Source of the DNA: Phytomonas francai
Taxonomy: Eukaryota; Euglenozoa; Kinetoplastea; Trypanosomatida; Trypanosomatidae
DNA length: 64,000 nt
NCBI GenBank assembly: GCA_001766655.1
Contig: MJCC01000005.1
Coordinates: 166,072 to 230,071 of the forward strand
Direction: 5' to 3'
This document shows, one piece after another, positions 51,330 to 59,753 of this stretch; position 1 is the first letter of the stretch, and each line of letters begins with the position of its first letter. The notes under the pieces were generated by a model, which worked only from the letters and a program-made list of their open reading frames with translations, did no database searches and was not told the DNA's origin. Both the position numbers and the translations under genes were made by a program.

Positions 51330-51569
51330 CTATCCTGCGCGAAGGGCGAGGACCATGTTGATCGTGACCCCGGCCTGGATCCCGCAGCTGGCGAGGGTGC
51401 TCTCGTCGTCGAGCTTCCGGCCGGCGTGGACGAGGCAGATCATCGTGCGCGGCACCCCCTCGGCCTCCTCCAGCCGCACCTTGATGTCGGCCACGGTGTG
51501 GTCCGGCCCCAGGACGGAGATCGGGAACCGCTGCCCCGTTATCGACATCACGTTGAAGGAAAAGGTCAT
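51330..51569 (-). CDS. Ubiquitin-like protein ending in Ala-Gly
   Basis: A 79-residue protein from ATG 51569 to TAG 51330-51332 that is one ubiquitin fold and nothing else. Markers are the N-terminal strand SITGQRFPISVLGPD, the helix VADIKVRLEEAEGVP, ICLVHAGRKLDDESTLASCGI and TINMVLALRAG. The tail resembles NEDD8 (LALRGG) more than ubiquitin (LRLRGG). Conjugation normally needs a C-terminal Gly-Gly; here the codons are CGC GCA GGA TAG, so the end is Arg-Ala-Gly with no peptide to be cleaved. Few Lys remain (one in the helix, one beside the Lys48 position), so chain building of the ubiquitin type is unlikely. It may be a non-conjugated or specially activated modifier, or a binding module. It sits alone between twinfilin and the next gene and is unusually GC-rich. 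Confidence 0.85.
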   Translation of the reverse strand: MTFSFNVMSITGQRFPISVLGPDHTVADIKVRLEEAEGVPRTMICLVHAGRKLDDESTLASCGIQAGVTINMVLALRAG

Positions 51570-51967
51570 CGTTTAGACTCGTTTTGTCCGCCCGACTCCC
51601 TTGGATGTCGGTTCTTTCCCGCCGTATAGGAGTTTTCTTTGATAAATAAGAAATAAAAATGGATGCGTATGAATGGATGAATATTGGCTTCCCGCCTTGT
51701 TCTCTCCCTCTATCTAAATAACGATAGAAAGCAAACGCGGTAAGTTTTTGTAACTAAAATAATATGTTATGGGACTTTTTTAAGGCGGATACAAAAGTCA
51801 TGATTTGTGGGAGAAGAATCATACTTTCAAGAATAAGAAATAGAAGGCAAAAATAACCCACCAATACGAAAATGAACTCGAAACCGAATCTTGCTTTAGA
51901 AATGTATACTGTAGATCCTCTGTCTCTAACCCCTCTCGGTACGACAAGTATTACCCAACCGATTAAC
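51570..51967. other. Short intergenic stretch
   Basis: Spacer between the ubiquitin-like gene and the next stop. I see no RNA gene or strong repeat. Confidence 0.5.
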
Positions 51968-53974
51968 CTACAAAAGGCCCCCTGCTTGAGCCGCATGGAC
52001 TAACTGCTGTCGGATGGAAGAAATACACTCGCTGTACTCGTGTAGAGGTCCGTACTTTCGCACGCAAACATCCACCATGCGCTCTAAAACTCGCCGTAGC
52101 GCATCAAATGCCGCTCGATTCGACTTTAACGCAAAGCTTGGGCTCTGAACCCAACACATGATGCTCTTAAAGTCAAAATTAGCGAGATCAAATGCTGGAA
52201 ACCGAAACCAGCCCTTCTTGTCAAGGGATTGAAGCGAGTCGATAACGCGAAGCGCCGCCTGCTGGGATACAGTTAACGATTCGACCTTATTCGAAGCAAG
52301 AATATTGAACACATTGGCATGCTTTAAATCCAATGAGGACAAAGAATCGTCAGCGTCGATAAAGTTACCTTCATCGCGGTTTTCTCCACTTTGCTTTGGG
52401 ATAGTCCAAAGACGCTGCCAAAATGCCGCGGAATGCCATTCCAACGAACGATTCCAGCGATCCCACAAAAACTTCAAATCTCGAAATCGCTGTTTCTGGA
52501 TCGCAGCCGAATCCAATCCCGGTGTGGTGATGGAACTGGTGGAGAGTTCATCAACGGCACTGCCCACTTCCCTCCCAAGGCTGTGAAATAGTTTAAAGAA
52601 AAACGCCTGCATCTCGAGATCGGCGCGGCGTAACCCAACAAGCGCGTACTGACCGGACCACGCCTTCGCCTCAATGGTTGAAAAGGACGAATTCATAATA
52701 TCTACCGCCGGACGAATCACCGTGCGGCCGCTCGCAAAGACTGTTGAAGGCTGAAAAGGCAGCTCCGCAGCCAACCTCGCGAGCGGCGCCGCGGGCGCAA
52801 TACCAAGGCAATTCCCCCCATCCAACTCCCGCCGGAGCTCACTCAAGGCTGCGATAAGAATCGCCGTGACCCCTTCGCCAACGCGAAAAAATAAACCCTT
52901 CGCCTGCTCGGAAGAGCACAAGCCCACAGCAGAATGAGGAATTAAATCGAGCAGGGTTAGTTCCCCTGGAGAATCCCCGGTACCGCGCGCCGCCTCTGAA
53001 AAAGGCTCTGTACTAACAGCGGAGGAAGACGGAGCGAGCAGTTGAAAAGGCCAAGAGCAATCTTTAAAAATATCCCCGAGTTTTCTGAATAATTCAGAGG
53101 TGTAGGAAAGCTCCCAATGCAAAATGTGTGGGCTCACAGTTGCCAACGAACTAATATCGGAATCCTGAGGTATGGGAAGGATAATATCAATCAGGGTTTG
53201 TTCCATGGCGTTCACACACTGTTCAACCTGACGAAGGATTCGATGGAACTGCGAGCTCAATTCCTCTCTTTTCCGTTCATCCATCGCGTTAGTATCGCCC
53301 TTCCCGATATTCTTATGATTATTGTCATTAAAAGAGGCAAGCTGCGCGAAGACGTCCTCCAGCTCGAAGCCTAGACCTTGCAAAGCGCAATAAAGCGCCA
53401 CCATACCGCGAGGAGGCGATGATAGTAAAGGGGAAGAAGGCGAAGAGGAGGTGCCTGTTATAGCGCGGAGGAGAAGCTTGCCCTCGCTATCCGCCGCGAT
53501 GACGCCGCAGACCAACGCGAGAGCCTGGCGTAGTGCCACACGGTAGAGACGCTCTACCGTAGCTATGGATGATGTACCGTCGTCGCCTTCATTTTCTTTT
53601 TCTCGCCCCTTTTCTCCTTTCCTCCCCTCTTTTTCGAGAGGTTCTCCCTCTTCCCTTCCCTCTCGCAGTCTCCCCACAGAGGACCACGAGAGCTCCGCTG
53701 AGGTCGCCGTGAACGCCGCGTGGGAGCGATCGCCGTACTCCAGAAAGCCCCTCAACGCGCGAAGCGCAGCAAACCCCTGAGGAACATGGAAAGAAAAAGA
53801 GGAAGAAGAAAAGGGAGGAGGAGAAATAGTAGAAGAAGGAAGCACGCTGCCGTCGCCACGGTACCTTTTCCGCCGTCCGCAGCTAGGAAGAGAAGGGATC
53901 TCGAAGTGAATAAGCCGTGAGAGCGGGGCGACGCCCTCGTTAAGAGGCTCGGGCTCGTGAAATAAGGGCTGCAT
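51968..53974 (-). CDS. Large protein with possible C-terminal bromodomain-like fold
   Basis: A 668-residue protein from ATG 53974. Residues about 100-130 are a highly charged Glu/Lys/Arg stretch (EGRKGEKGREKENEGDD), encoded by a purine-rich coding strand. The middle is helical, with segments such as LYRVALRQALALVCGVIAA and FHRILRQVEQCVNAMEQTL. The last 90 residues loosely match a bromodomain: DKKGWFRFPAF, then a region like the ZA loop, ALKSNRAAFDALRRVLERM, and a KYGPLHEYSECI helix where YN(x)S normally stands. The acetyl-lysine Asn is not clear. The bromodomain reading is weak and the protein may instead be an unrelated helical scaffold. Confidence 0.7.
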   Translation of the reverse strand: MQPLFHEPEPLNEGVAPLSRLIHFEIPSLPSCGRRKRYRGDGSVLPSSTISPPPFSSSSFSFHVPQGFAALRALRGFLEYGDRSHAAFTATSAELSWSSVGRLREGREEGEPLEKEGRKGEKGREKENEGDDGTSSIATVERLYRVALRQALALVCGVIAADSEGKLLLRAITGTSSSPSSPLLSSPPRGMVALYCALQGLGFELEDVFAQLASFNDNNHKNIGKGDTNAMDERKREELSSQFHRILRQVEQCVNAMEQTLIDIILPIPQDSDISSLATVSPHILHWELSYTSELFRKLGDIFKDCSWPFQLLAPSSSAVSTEPFSEAARGTGDSPGELTLLDLIPHSAVGLCSSEQAKGLFFRVGEGVTAILIAALSELRRELDGGNCLGIAPAAPLARLAAELPFQPSTVFASGRTVIRPAVDIMNSSFSTIEAKAWSGQYALVGLRRADLEMQAFFFKLFHSLGREVGSAVDELSTSSITTPGLDSAAIQKQRFRDLKFLWDRWNRSLEWHSAAFWQRLWTIPKQSGENRDEGNFIDADDSLSSLDLKHANVFNILASNKVESLTVSQQAALRVIDSLQSLDKKGWFRFPAFDLANFDFKSIMCWVQSPSFALKSNRAAFDALRRVLERMVDVCVRKYGPLHEYSECISSIRQQLVHAAQAGGLL

Positions 53975-54453
53975 ACACTAAGAAAATTGCTTCTCCCCAC
54001 TTTTTCCCCCTTAGCAAAGCAGTGTGTTTTCGAAGAAAGAAGGATTTAACGATAACACTTGCGACAGCTAGGAGATAAAATGATGGACTACGCAAAATGC
54101 TAAAAGAGAGTTGTCAAGAAAATCAAACATATGTACAGCTTAAAGGGGAAAAAGATGGACACAATCACACTAGAATAGCAAAATCACAGTTACTTTTTTT
54201 TTTTAGAAACGGCTTTAATGATCTAAATTCGCCAAATCCGCTCTAGCACGCCATAACACCCTGCAAATAGGGTTCACCATTGTATATACTAATAGATAGA
54301 CAGACAACCACATAAAGGTTTTAAAAAGCAAATAGAGTAAGTTTGTGATAAGAAAAGTACTTTTGAGTATATGAAATTGAGAATTTTAAAAAGGAATATT
54401 CTTATTTTTTTATACTCAATTGCCTCTCCTTCGATCCCCGCAAAAACTACACT
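53975..54453. other. Intergenic DNA with candidate splice-acceptor region
   Basis: A 13-base purine run at 54032-54044 is a pyrimidine tract on the coding strand, followed toward the ATG at 53974 by CTAAG, a reasonable AG acceptor about 40 bases upstream of the start. No other feature seen. Confidence 0.5.
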
Positions 54454-54705
54454 TCACGGTTTTATCTGCCTACACTCCTCCCGACGGCACCACTCCCCTT
54501 GCTTCTTGGGCTCCGCACATATCGGGCAATAATACCACTCCTCAAGCTTTAAATAACGCTCCTTAAAGTGAATTCCATACACCTTTCGACGTAATTGCAT
54601 GGGGTTTTTCTTCCGTTTGGGTGTACCTCCCTTGTTGCCTAACAAAAAAGACGTTGGTTGCCCGATCACACCCCTAAAGTAGAACCCTAGAGTTTTTCTA
54701 AACAT
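54454..54705 (-). CDS. Mitochondrial ribosomal protein bL32m
   Basis: An 83-residue protein from ATG 54705. The family's PKRKKNPMQLRRKVYG block (bacterial L32 starts PKRRTSKSRRNKRR) is followed by the zinc-binding part YYCPICAEPKKQGEWCRREEC. The first Cys pair and the Pro-Lys turn match L32 (CPNCGEPK). The second pair is Cys-x4-Cys rather than the usual Cys-x2-Cys, so zinc may be held differently. The short upstream extension (MFRKTLGFYFRGVIGQPTS) is basic with hydrophobics, in keeping with a mitochondrial presequence. A cytosolic ribosome has no L32 of this bacterial type, so mitochondrial use is the natural reading. Confidence 0.82.
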   Translation of the reverse strand: MFRKTLGFYFRGVIGQPTSFLLGNKGGTPKRKKNPMQLRRKVYGIHFKERYLKLEEWYYCPICAEPKKQGEWCRREECRQIKP

Positions 54706-55345
54706 TTCTCTTTTTTCGACCCCTCACTTCCTTGAGTGATTGAAATATATAACCGGGAGCCGGTGCCGCTTATAGACGATTATCCTCCGTGCTTGCTATC
54801 CAAGAGCTTTTTTATTTTGCGAAAAAGCAAGTAGCCAAGTCGTCCCTCTCACCCTCTCCCTTCCCTGAGAAAATCAGACTTGCTAACGTTAAAAAAAATA
54901 TCTCCGAAAAGATTCACCGTCTACCTTGAGTATGCGTAAGTAATCCGAACATCAACTCTGCTATGGAGCCGTGTGTAGGAAAAAAAAAATAAAAGGGAAG
55001 GAAAAGTAGTCCTCTGATCTGTTTAAGCATAATAAAAAGGATAAGAATATCACTGTTTTTACTAAAAGTCAGAGGACCAAACAATGTGTTCAGTCGATGT
55101 GCATAGGCATAGGAGATCATGTGTGCTTAGTGTTTAAACATAAAGGAAAAAGTATTGTCGTTAAATCCATCAACTTCACCTATTTATTACGCTGTAAGAA
55201 TTCTCAGCCTTCCATCGCTATTCCTTTCCACAGTATGCCCCCTTTCGCACGTTGGTTGAATCGCCATTATTACACGTGAACACACCCACTTGCACGGATG
55301 CCCCCTATTGATCCCCGCTACCCCACCCCTCTCCCTTGTACTTAA
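54706..55345. other. Intergenic DNA, no gene seen
   Basis: AT-rich with an A-run near 54980-54989. A 60-68 codon frame on each strand is unsupported. A pyrimidine-rich patch at about 54842-54867 was noted. Confidence 0.5.
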
Positions 55346-55750
55346 TTAATCCGTTTTCTTCGCTCGGTCGGGCTTTCCGCCGGACGGGGTCGCCTCGGGC
55401 GCGCGCCCCTCCTCCCCGTCCCGCGGGGCCGCGCCGAGGGTGCCGCGGTGGTTGAAGTGGATGAACCCCACCCCGGTGAACATGCTCCGGTCATACCGAT
55501 CGTGCCGCGTGAGCTCCGCGAGCCGCGCCTCGCTCAGGGCGCTCCCGCGCACGAACCCGACCATCGCGAGCGCCGCCCCGACCACGGCCTCGGCCCCGAC
55601 GGCGAGCAGCAGCAGCGCGGGCGGGGCCGCCCCGTGGCCGTGGTGCCACGCCTGCAGCGCCTCCCGGCCCCCCACCGCCGCGTACACCGCGTGGGCGAGG
55701 AGGAGAAGGCCGACGTAGAAGAGATATGCCCCGGGTCTGGTCAGCGCCAT
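55346..55750 (-). CDS. EMC5: ER membrane protein complex subunit 5
   Basis: Small subunit of the ER membrane complex, which inserts membrane proteins. It has 134 residues, from ATG 55750. The first membrane segment is YLFYVGLLLLAHAVYAAVGGR, with the family pattern of a helix ending in a His-Ala turn (vertebrate EMC5/MMGT1 has ALAHAAFSAAQHR). The second is LLLLAVGAEAVVGAALAMVGFV. The conserved C-terminal block FTGVGFIHFNHRGTL matches HPSFYVFNHRGRVL of EMC5; NHRG is the signature. The tail is polar (GGKPDRAKKTD). The gene is strongly GC-rich, which gives the opposite strand a long shadow frame. The family is also described as a magnesium transporter (MMGT), but the EMC role is the better supported. 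Confidence 0.85.
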   Translation of the reverse strand: MALTRPGAYLFYVGLLLLAHAVYAAVGGREALQAWHHGHGAAPPALLLLAVGAEAVVGAALAMVGFVRGSALSEARLAELTRHDRYDRSMFTGVGFIHFNHRGTLGAAPRDGEEGRAPEATPSGGKPDRAKKTD

Positions 55751-56080
55751 CGCAAAGAACCCCTCGTTCGTTCGATCGATGCGTCACAATATCGAGCTCA
55801 GTGGAGGGGTCCTGGACCGCGTCTGTCACTTCTTCCTTAACGATGAGACTAGTGCTCGTACTACGACTACTACCACGGGGGGTGAACACACTACGATGTA
55901 ACACTGCGCCCGCGAACAGGGGAAGAAGGTAGAGGGGAGATAGAAATGGGAAGGGTTCCGGCATGAAGGGTGGGGTGGAAACACCACAAACAGGAAATTA
56001 AGGAAAGCCAACAACACATCTGGGAAGGAATACAGCATCGTAAAAAATAAGAACCCGCAGAGAAACACAGCACCGCTGGT

Positions 56081-56115
<35 letters not shown>

Positions 56116-56136
56116 AAAAAAAAAGACGTATATCCC
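55751..56136. other. Intergenic DNA with CA repeat and A14 run
   Basis: A (CA)n microsatellite at about 56083-56110 runs into A14 at 56111-56124, close to the AP-2 sigma stop. No gene otherwise. Confidence 0.7.
56083..56110. repeat. CA microsatellite
   Basis: A perfect AC/CA dinucleotide tract of about 28 bases, immediately followed by A14 (56111-56124). On the transcript this is U14 then GU repeats, in the spacer upstream of the EMC5 gene and past the AP-2 sigma stop. Confidence 0.9.
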
Positions 56137-56568
56137 TTACTTGCTTGAGATATCAAGCTTCTGAAGCTTTTTTAAAATTTCCGGTCTAGAAACTTCTTGA
56201 ATTTCACCTCCGGTTACCATCTCATCAATAACCATATAAACTTTATGAAAGTTAAACACTAAATCGAGCTCACAAACATCCTCAAAAAACATATCTAGAA
56301 CTTCTACGAGCAAATGAATAAATTCTAAATAGCTGAACTCATTGTCGTCGGCATCGATACCGAAAATAAAAAATAAACCAGCATAGCGGCGGTAAACTAA
56401 CTTTGTATTTTGATATGCGAGGAAGTTTGACGAGCGCACATCACGAGCATTCACCACGGCATGCACCTCACGCTTTATTTTTTCACGATTAGAGTCATTC
56501 ACAGGTATATAGAATTTAGCAAGTCTTGTCTTCCCCATACGATTTTGCAGGAGAATAAAATTGATCAT
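56137..56568 (-). CDS. AP2S1: AP-2 clathrin adaptor sigma subunit
   Basis: Small chain of the AP-2 clathrin adaptor for endocytosis at the plasma membrane. It has 143 residues, from ATG 56568, the usual size for the family. The longin fold is complete: MINFILLQNRMGKTRLAKFY at the N-terminus, HAVVNARDVRSSNFLAY, LVYRRYAGLFFIFGID, YLEFIHLLVEVLDMFFEDV, CELDLVFNFHKVYMVIDEM and TGGEIQEVSRPEILKKL. The pairs RRYAGL and FNFHKVYMVIDEM favour AP-2 sigma over AP-1 sigma (which has KRYASL and FNFEKAYFILDEF). AP-2 is lost from Trypanosoma brucei but kept in other kinetoplastids, so its presence argues against an African trypanosome. Confidence 0.95.
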   Translation of the reverse strand: MINFILLQNRMGKTRLAKFYIPVNDSNREKIKREVHAVVNARDVRSSNFLAYQNTKLVYRRYAGLFFIFGIDADDNEFSYLEFIHLLVEVLDMFFEDVCELDLVFNFHKVYMVIDEMVTGGEIQEVSRPEILKKLQKLDISSK

Positions 56569-57410
56569 TTTGATACTATCGATCTATTGCTTTGGTGATA
56601 AGCTAAAATATTTGGTCAATACCAAGATGTATGGTGTTTGATGCTGTTTGTTGGATTTAAAATATCCCTTTATCTACTTGTTTATTTATTTGGTGCAGGC
56701 CATAAGGCACAAATTAGAAACTCTAAGAAAAAAATAAAAAAAGGGATAGATAAGCGTACCTTTTTATAGGGCATACTAGATGCTACAGCATTTACTGTAT
56801 TTTAGAAGCAACCCGAAATAAATCACTATTTTCAATAAGTGGATGCCTTGAATTTATAAATACTACGTATTACTTAATTGGGAAATTGATAATTCTTAAA
56901 TTCGAAAATAAAAAGCGCATATTCATACTTAAAACTATACGATTAATTGATTATTGGTGCGCCACGATTATATGGGTGCTACTTCCAAACAACATTTTCA
57001 ATTTTAATCACTACAAGAGATTCGTAATAGTATTTTGGTGGAGAAGGAAAAGACAGAATGCAACGATATCTTATGGAAAAATCACAAAAATGAAATTCTT
57101 TCCGACCATTTTCCGTATCTTCAAAAACAAAAATAGTTAAAAACCTATAAAGTGATAATTTAAAAAGTATCAGAACGCATACTCAAAAATACTTTGCTCG
57201 CTTCTTTCCCCTCTCTAGCACTTTTTAAATATAGGAATTCCTTCGCAACAGGTAGCCCTTGTTTCTACCAATTCATTTTCATTGAATAGTTGCTGCGTGT
57301 TCGTTTTTATCATAATTGATATTGGCCTTCATAAATACCTTCTCTCTCTCTCTCTCTCTTTCTCCCTCTCCTTCTTCTTTTTCTCCGCTCATTCCATTTA
57401 AACCCCTTTC
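56569..57410. other. Intergenic DNA with 49-base pyrimidine run
   Basis: AT-rich, with a 49-base pure pyrimidine run on the plus strand at 57338-57386, including a CT repeat at about 57340-57359. It lies just past the AsnRS stop, so it would be purine-rich in the AsnRS transcript. A plus-strand frame at 56886-57140 (84 codons, AT-rich) was not called. Confidence 0.55.
57338..57386. repeat. CT-rich pyrimidine tract
   Basis: Forty-nine bases without a purine on the plus strand, opening with a CT repeat. Its orientation is opposite to that expected for a splice-acceptor tract of a minus-strand gene. Confidence 0.85.
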
Positions 57411-59753
57411 TTAAGGCTTACAGCGGCCCATATAGCGTGGAAACATACAGGCCTCCTTCACGCTATCCAAATCCAACAACCACACCAACAAACGCTCGAT
57501 CCCGAGACCAAACCCCCCGTGTGGGACGCTGCCGTACCGCCGCTGGTCGTTGTACCAGTTGTAGACCGTGGGGTCCATCTTATCCCGCTCGTAGACGGAC
57601 ATCAGCTGCTCGTGGTCCCACATACGCATCGACCCCCCGACGATCTCACCGATCCCGGGCGCGAGGACGTCGACGGACTCCGTCAGCGCCGAGTCGACGG
57701 GGTCGCGCTGCATGTAAAAAGACTTCATTGCCGCCGGGAAGTGGGTCATGAGGATGAACTCGTTGAACTTCGCGACCATCGCGCGCTCGGGCTGGTCGGT
57801 GATGTCGTCGCCCAGCCTGAACTTCTCCCCCGTCTCGGGGTTTAGGATGCCGTTCGCGTTGCAGAACTCAATCGCCTCGCTGTACCGCAGCCGGCGGAAG
57901 GGGCGTTTGGGCCGGAATTTGTAGTTCGCGGGGTCGAAAAGGTCCCCCTCGGGGTCGACCACCTGTGAGGGGTTCAGAAACGCGACGAGGTTGCCCGCCC
58001 GCGCGATGGTGCTGTCGAAGACGGTCGTGATGAGCTCCTCGAGTCGGCAAAGGAGGTCGTCGAAGGTGCAGACGTCGTACTCGACCTCGAGGTGGGTGTA
58101 CTCGCTGAGGTGGCGCTTCGTCTTCGACTTTTCCGCGCGGTAGCTGGGCATGCAGCAGAAGACGTTGCCGAGCGAGGAGGTCACCGTCTCGAGGTAAAGC
58201 TGCGAGGACTGCGTGAGGTAGGCCTTCTCGCCGTAGTACGCCAAATCAAAGACGGTGGAGCCGCCCTCACACTCCGTCTGCACGATCGTCGGCGGGTTCA
58301 CCTCGTAGTAGCCCTTCGACCAGAAGAACTCGCGGAAGCCGCGAAGCATCTCATGGCGGACCTTCAGCACGGCGCTCGCGTTCGTTCCGCGGAGGACGAT
58401 ATGGCGCTGGTCGAGCAGCTTGTCGACGGAGCTCTCCGCCGTGATGACGGTCTCGATAGTGCCGTCCGACTTGCCGATGATCGCGTACTCCTGGACCTGG
58501 ATCTCGATCGGGGGCTGGAGGTCGCCCTTCGCCTTCGGCTCGGCGCGCACGACGCCGCGGATCGCGAGCGAGGTCTCCCGGTGAAACGGCTCGACGGCGC
58601 CGTCGAAGACGCACTGCACGTACCCCGTTCCGTCCCGCAGGACGATGAACGAGATGCGGGACTGGTGGCGAACGCGGTGGGCCCACCCGATGAGGTACAC
58701 CGTCGACCCCTCCGCGACCGAAACGAGCTCGCCGAGCCGCATCGCCGGGAGCCCCTGCGCGACCGCGCGGAAGTCGTGGCTCTGCGGGAAGGCCTTCACC
58801 ACCTTCCGCGGCGCCGACGGGGCTGCAGGCGGGGTGAAGGAGCCCTCGCCGTCCTCGGGCGCGGCCCCGTCCTCGTCGGGCCCGGCCTCGCGCACGAGCT
58901 CCGGCACGAGCTGCTCGAGCGCGGCCTTGATGTGCTCGACCTCGGCCCACCGCAGCCCGTCCACGCGGCGCATCCGCCCGAGGAGCATGTTCGGGTTCTT
59001 CCGCCAGGACGCGCGCAGGGCGCGGGGCTCCTCCTGCGCGAGCGCCGCGTGCACCCTCGCGCGGACCTCGTCGGCGCCGACCTCGACGCCGACCCCGCAG
59101 GCGGCCTCGAAGGCGCCGCGGTCGACCTCGCCGTGGGGGTCCGCGAGGGCGCCGAGGAAGCGGATCGCGGCGTCGACGCGCTGCGTGGCGGTCAGCCGGC
59201 CCCGCGTGATGTAGTCCGCGAGGAGGTCGCGGTGCGGCCCGGCCCGGGCCTTCGCCCAGACGCTGAAGAGCATCACCTTCATCTCGCGCGCGCTGCCCGC
59301 GCCGACGCCGTGCGCGGCGAAGAACGCGACGAGGTCCGCGACGCGCTCCGGCTTCGTCGCGAGGTCGCGCGCGTTCTTGTCGTCGAGGCCGACGACGGAC
59401 TTGAGGCTCTGGACGGCGTCGTCGGACATGGCACGCGGCGCGGAGGACGTGGGGGGAGAAAAGCTACTGAAAAGAGGTTGTGTGATGTTCGAACTTGGCT
59501 TGCTATCGCGTGTAGATGAAGTCGTGGAGAACAAGCGAGAGGGCGTCAGCATAGGAAAAATAACAGAGAGCCGCGGTTGCGTGGAGAACCGCCGCAACGA
59601 GAGCATACTGCCCCAGGCGCTTCGTTTGGGGTGCTCTCGCAGGAGGCGCCAGCGGCAGCGAGTTAAGCAAGGCGCACGGAAGAGCGACGATAAAAAAGGG
59701 GTACACGCAACGCGATGATCTTGGTAACAGGAGTGACAACGGATACTCTGCAT
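57411..59753 (-). CDS. Asparaginyl-tRNA synthetase with GlnRS-type N-terminal domain
   Basis: Class IIb synthetase that charges tRNA-Asn. A 780-residue protein from ATG 59753. Residues 1-108 are Arg/Ser-rich without acidic clusters, like a mitochondrial presequence. A second ATG at 59427-59429 (residue 109, MSDDAVQS) would give a cytosolic form. Residues about 112-290 match the N-terminal tRNA-binding domain of GlnRS: VGLDDKNARDLA, LLADYITRGRL, AFEAACGVGVEV (GlnRS: FERECGVGV) and LRWAEVEHIKAALE (GlnRS: LKWADGKMIK). An OB-fold anticodon domain follows (from about 350, VYLIGWAHRVRHQ, IVLRDGTGYVQCVF). The catalytic core has motif 2 (YRAEKSKTKRHLSEYTHLE) and motif 3 (GLGIERLLVWLL), all intact. 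The C-terminal core is that of eukaryotic AsnRS. The GlnRS-type domain on AsnRS is unusual. The gene is about 80% GC in places. Confidence 0.92.
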   Translation of the reverse strand: MQSIRCHSCYQDHRVACTPFLSSLFRAPCLTRCRWRLLREHPKRSAWGSMLSLRRFSTQPRLSVIFPMLTPSRLFSTTSSTRDSKPSSNITQPLFSSFSPPTSSAPRAMSDDAVQSLKSVVGLDDKNARDLATKPERVADLVAFFAAHGVGAGSAREMKVMLFSVWAKARAGPHRDLLADYITRGRLTATQRVDAAIRFLGALADPHGEVDRGAFEAACGVGVEVGADEVRARVHAALAQEEPRALRASWRKNPNMLLGRMRRVDGLRWAEVEHIKAALEQLVPELVREAGPDEDGAAPEDGEGSFTPPAAPSAPRKVVKAFPQSHDFRAVAQGLPAMRLGELVSVAEGSTVYLIGWAHRVRHQSRISFIVLRDGTGYVQCVFDGAVEPFHRETSLAIRGVVRAEPKAKGDLQPPIEIQVQEYAIIGKSDGTIETVITAESSVDKLLDQRHIVLRGTNASAVLKVRHEMLRGFREFFWSKGYYEVNPPTIVQTECEGGSTVFDLAYYGEKAYLTQSSQLYLETVTSSLGNVFCCMPSYRAEKSKTKRHLSEYTHLEVEYDVCTFDDLLCRLEELITTVFDSTIARAGNLVAFLNPSQVVDPEGDLFDPANYKFRPKRPFRRLRYSEAIEFCNANGILNPETGEKFRLGDDITDQPERAMVAKFNEFILMTHFPAAMKSFYMQRDPVDSALTESVDVLAPGIGEIVGGSMRMWDHEQLMSVYERDKMDPTVYNWYNDQRRYGSVPHGGFGLGIERLLVWLLDLDSVKEACMFPRYMGRCKP

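Noticed and set aside
56886..57140. 84-codon plus-strand frame in the AP-2 sigma/AsnRS spacer
   Set aside because: AT-rich Lys/Ile/Phe-rich translation, as expected by chance, on the wrong strand.
58092..59519. 475-codon plus-strand frame inside AsnRS
   Set aside because: A shadow of a very GC-rich gene; the translation is low-complexity and the minus strand has complete synthetase motifs.
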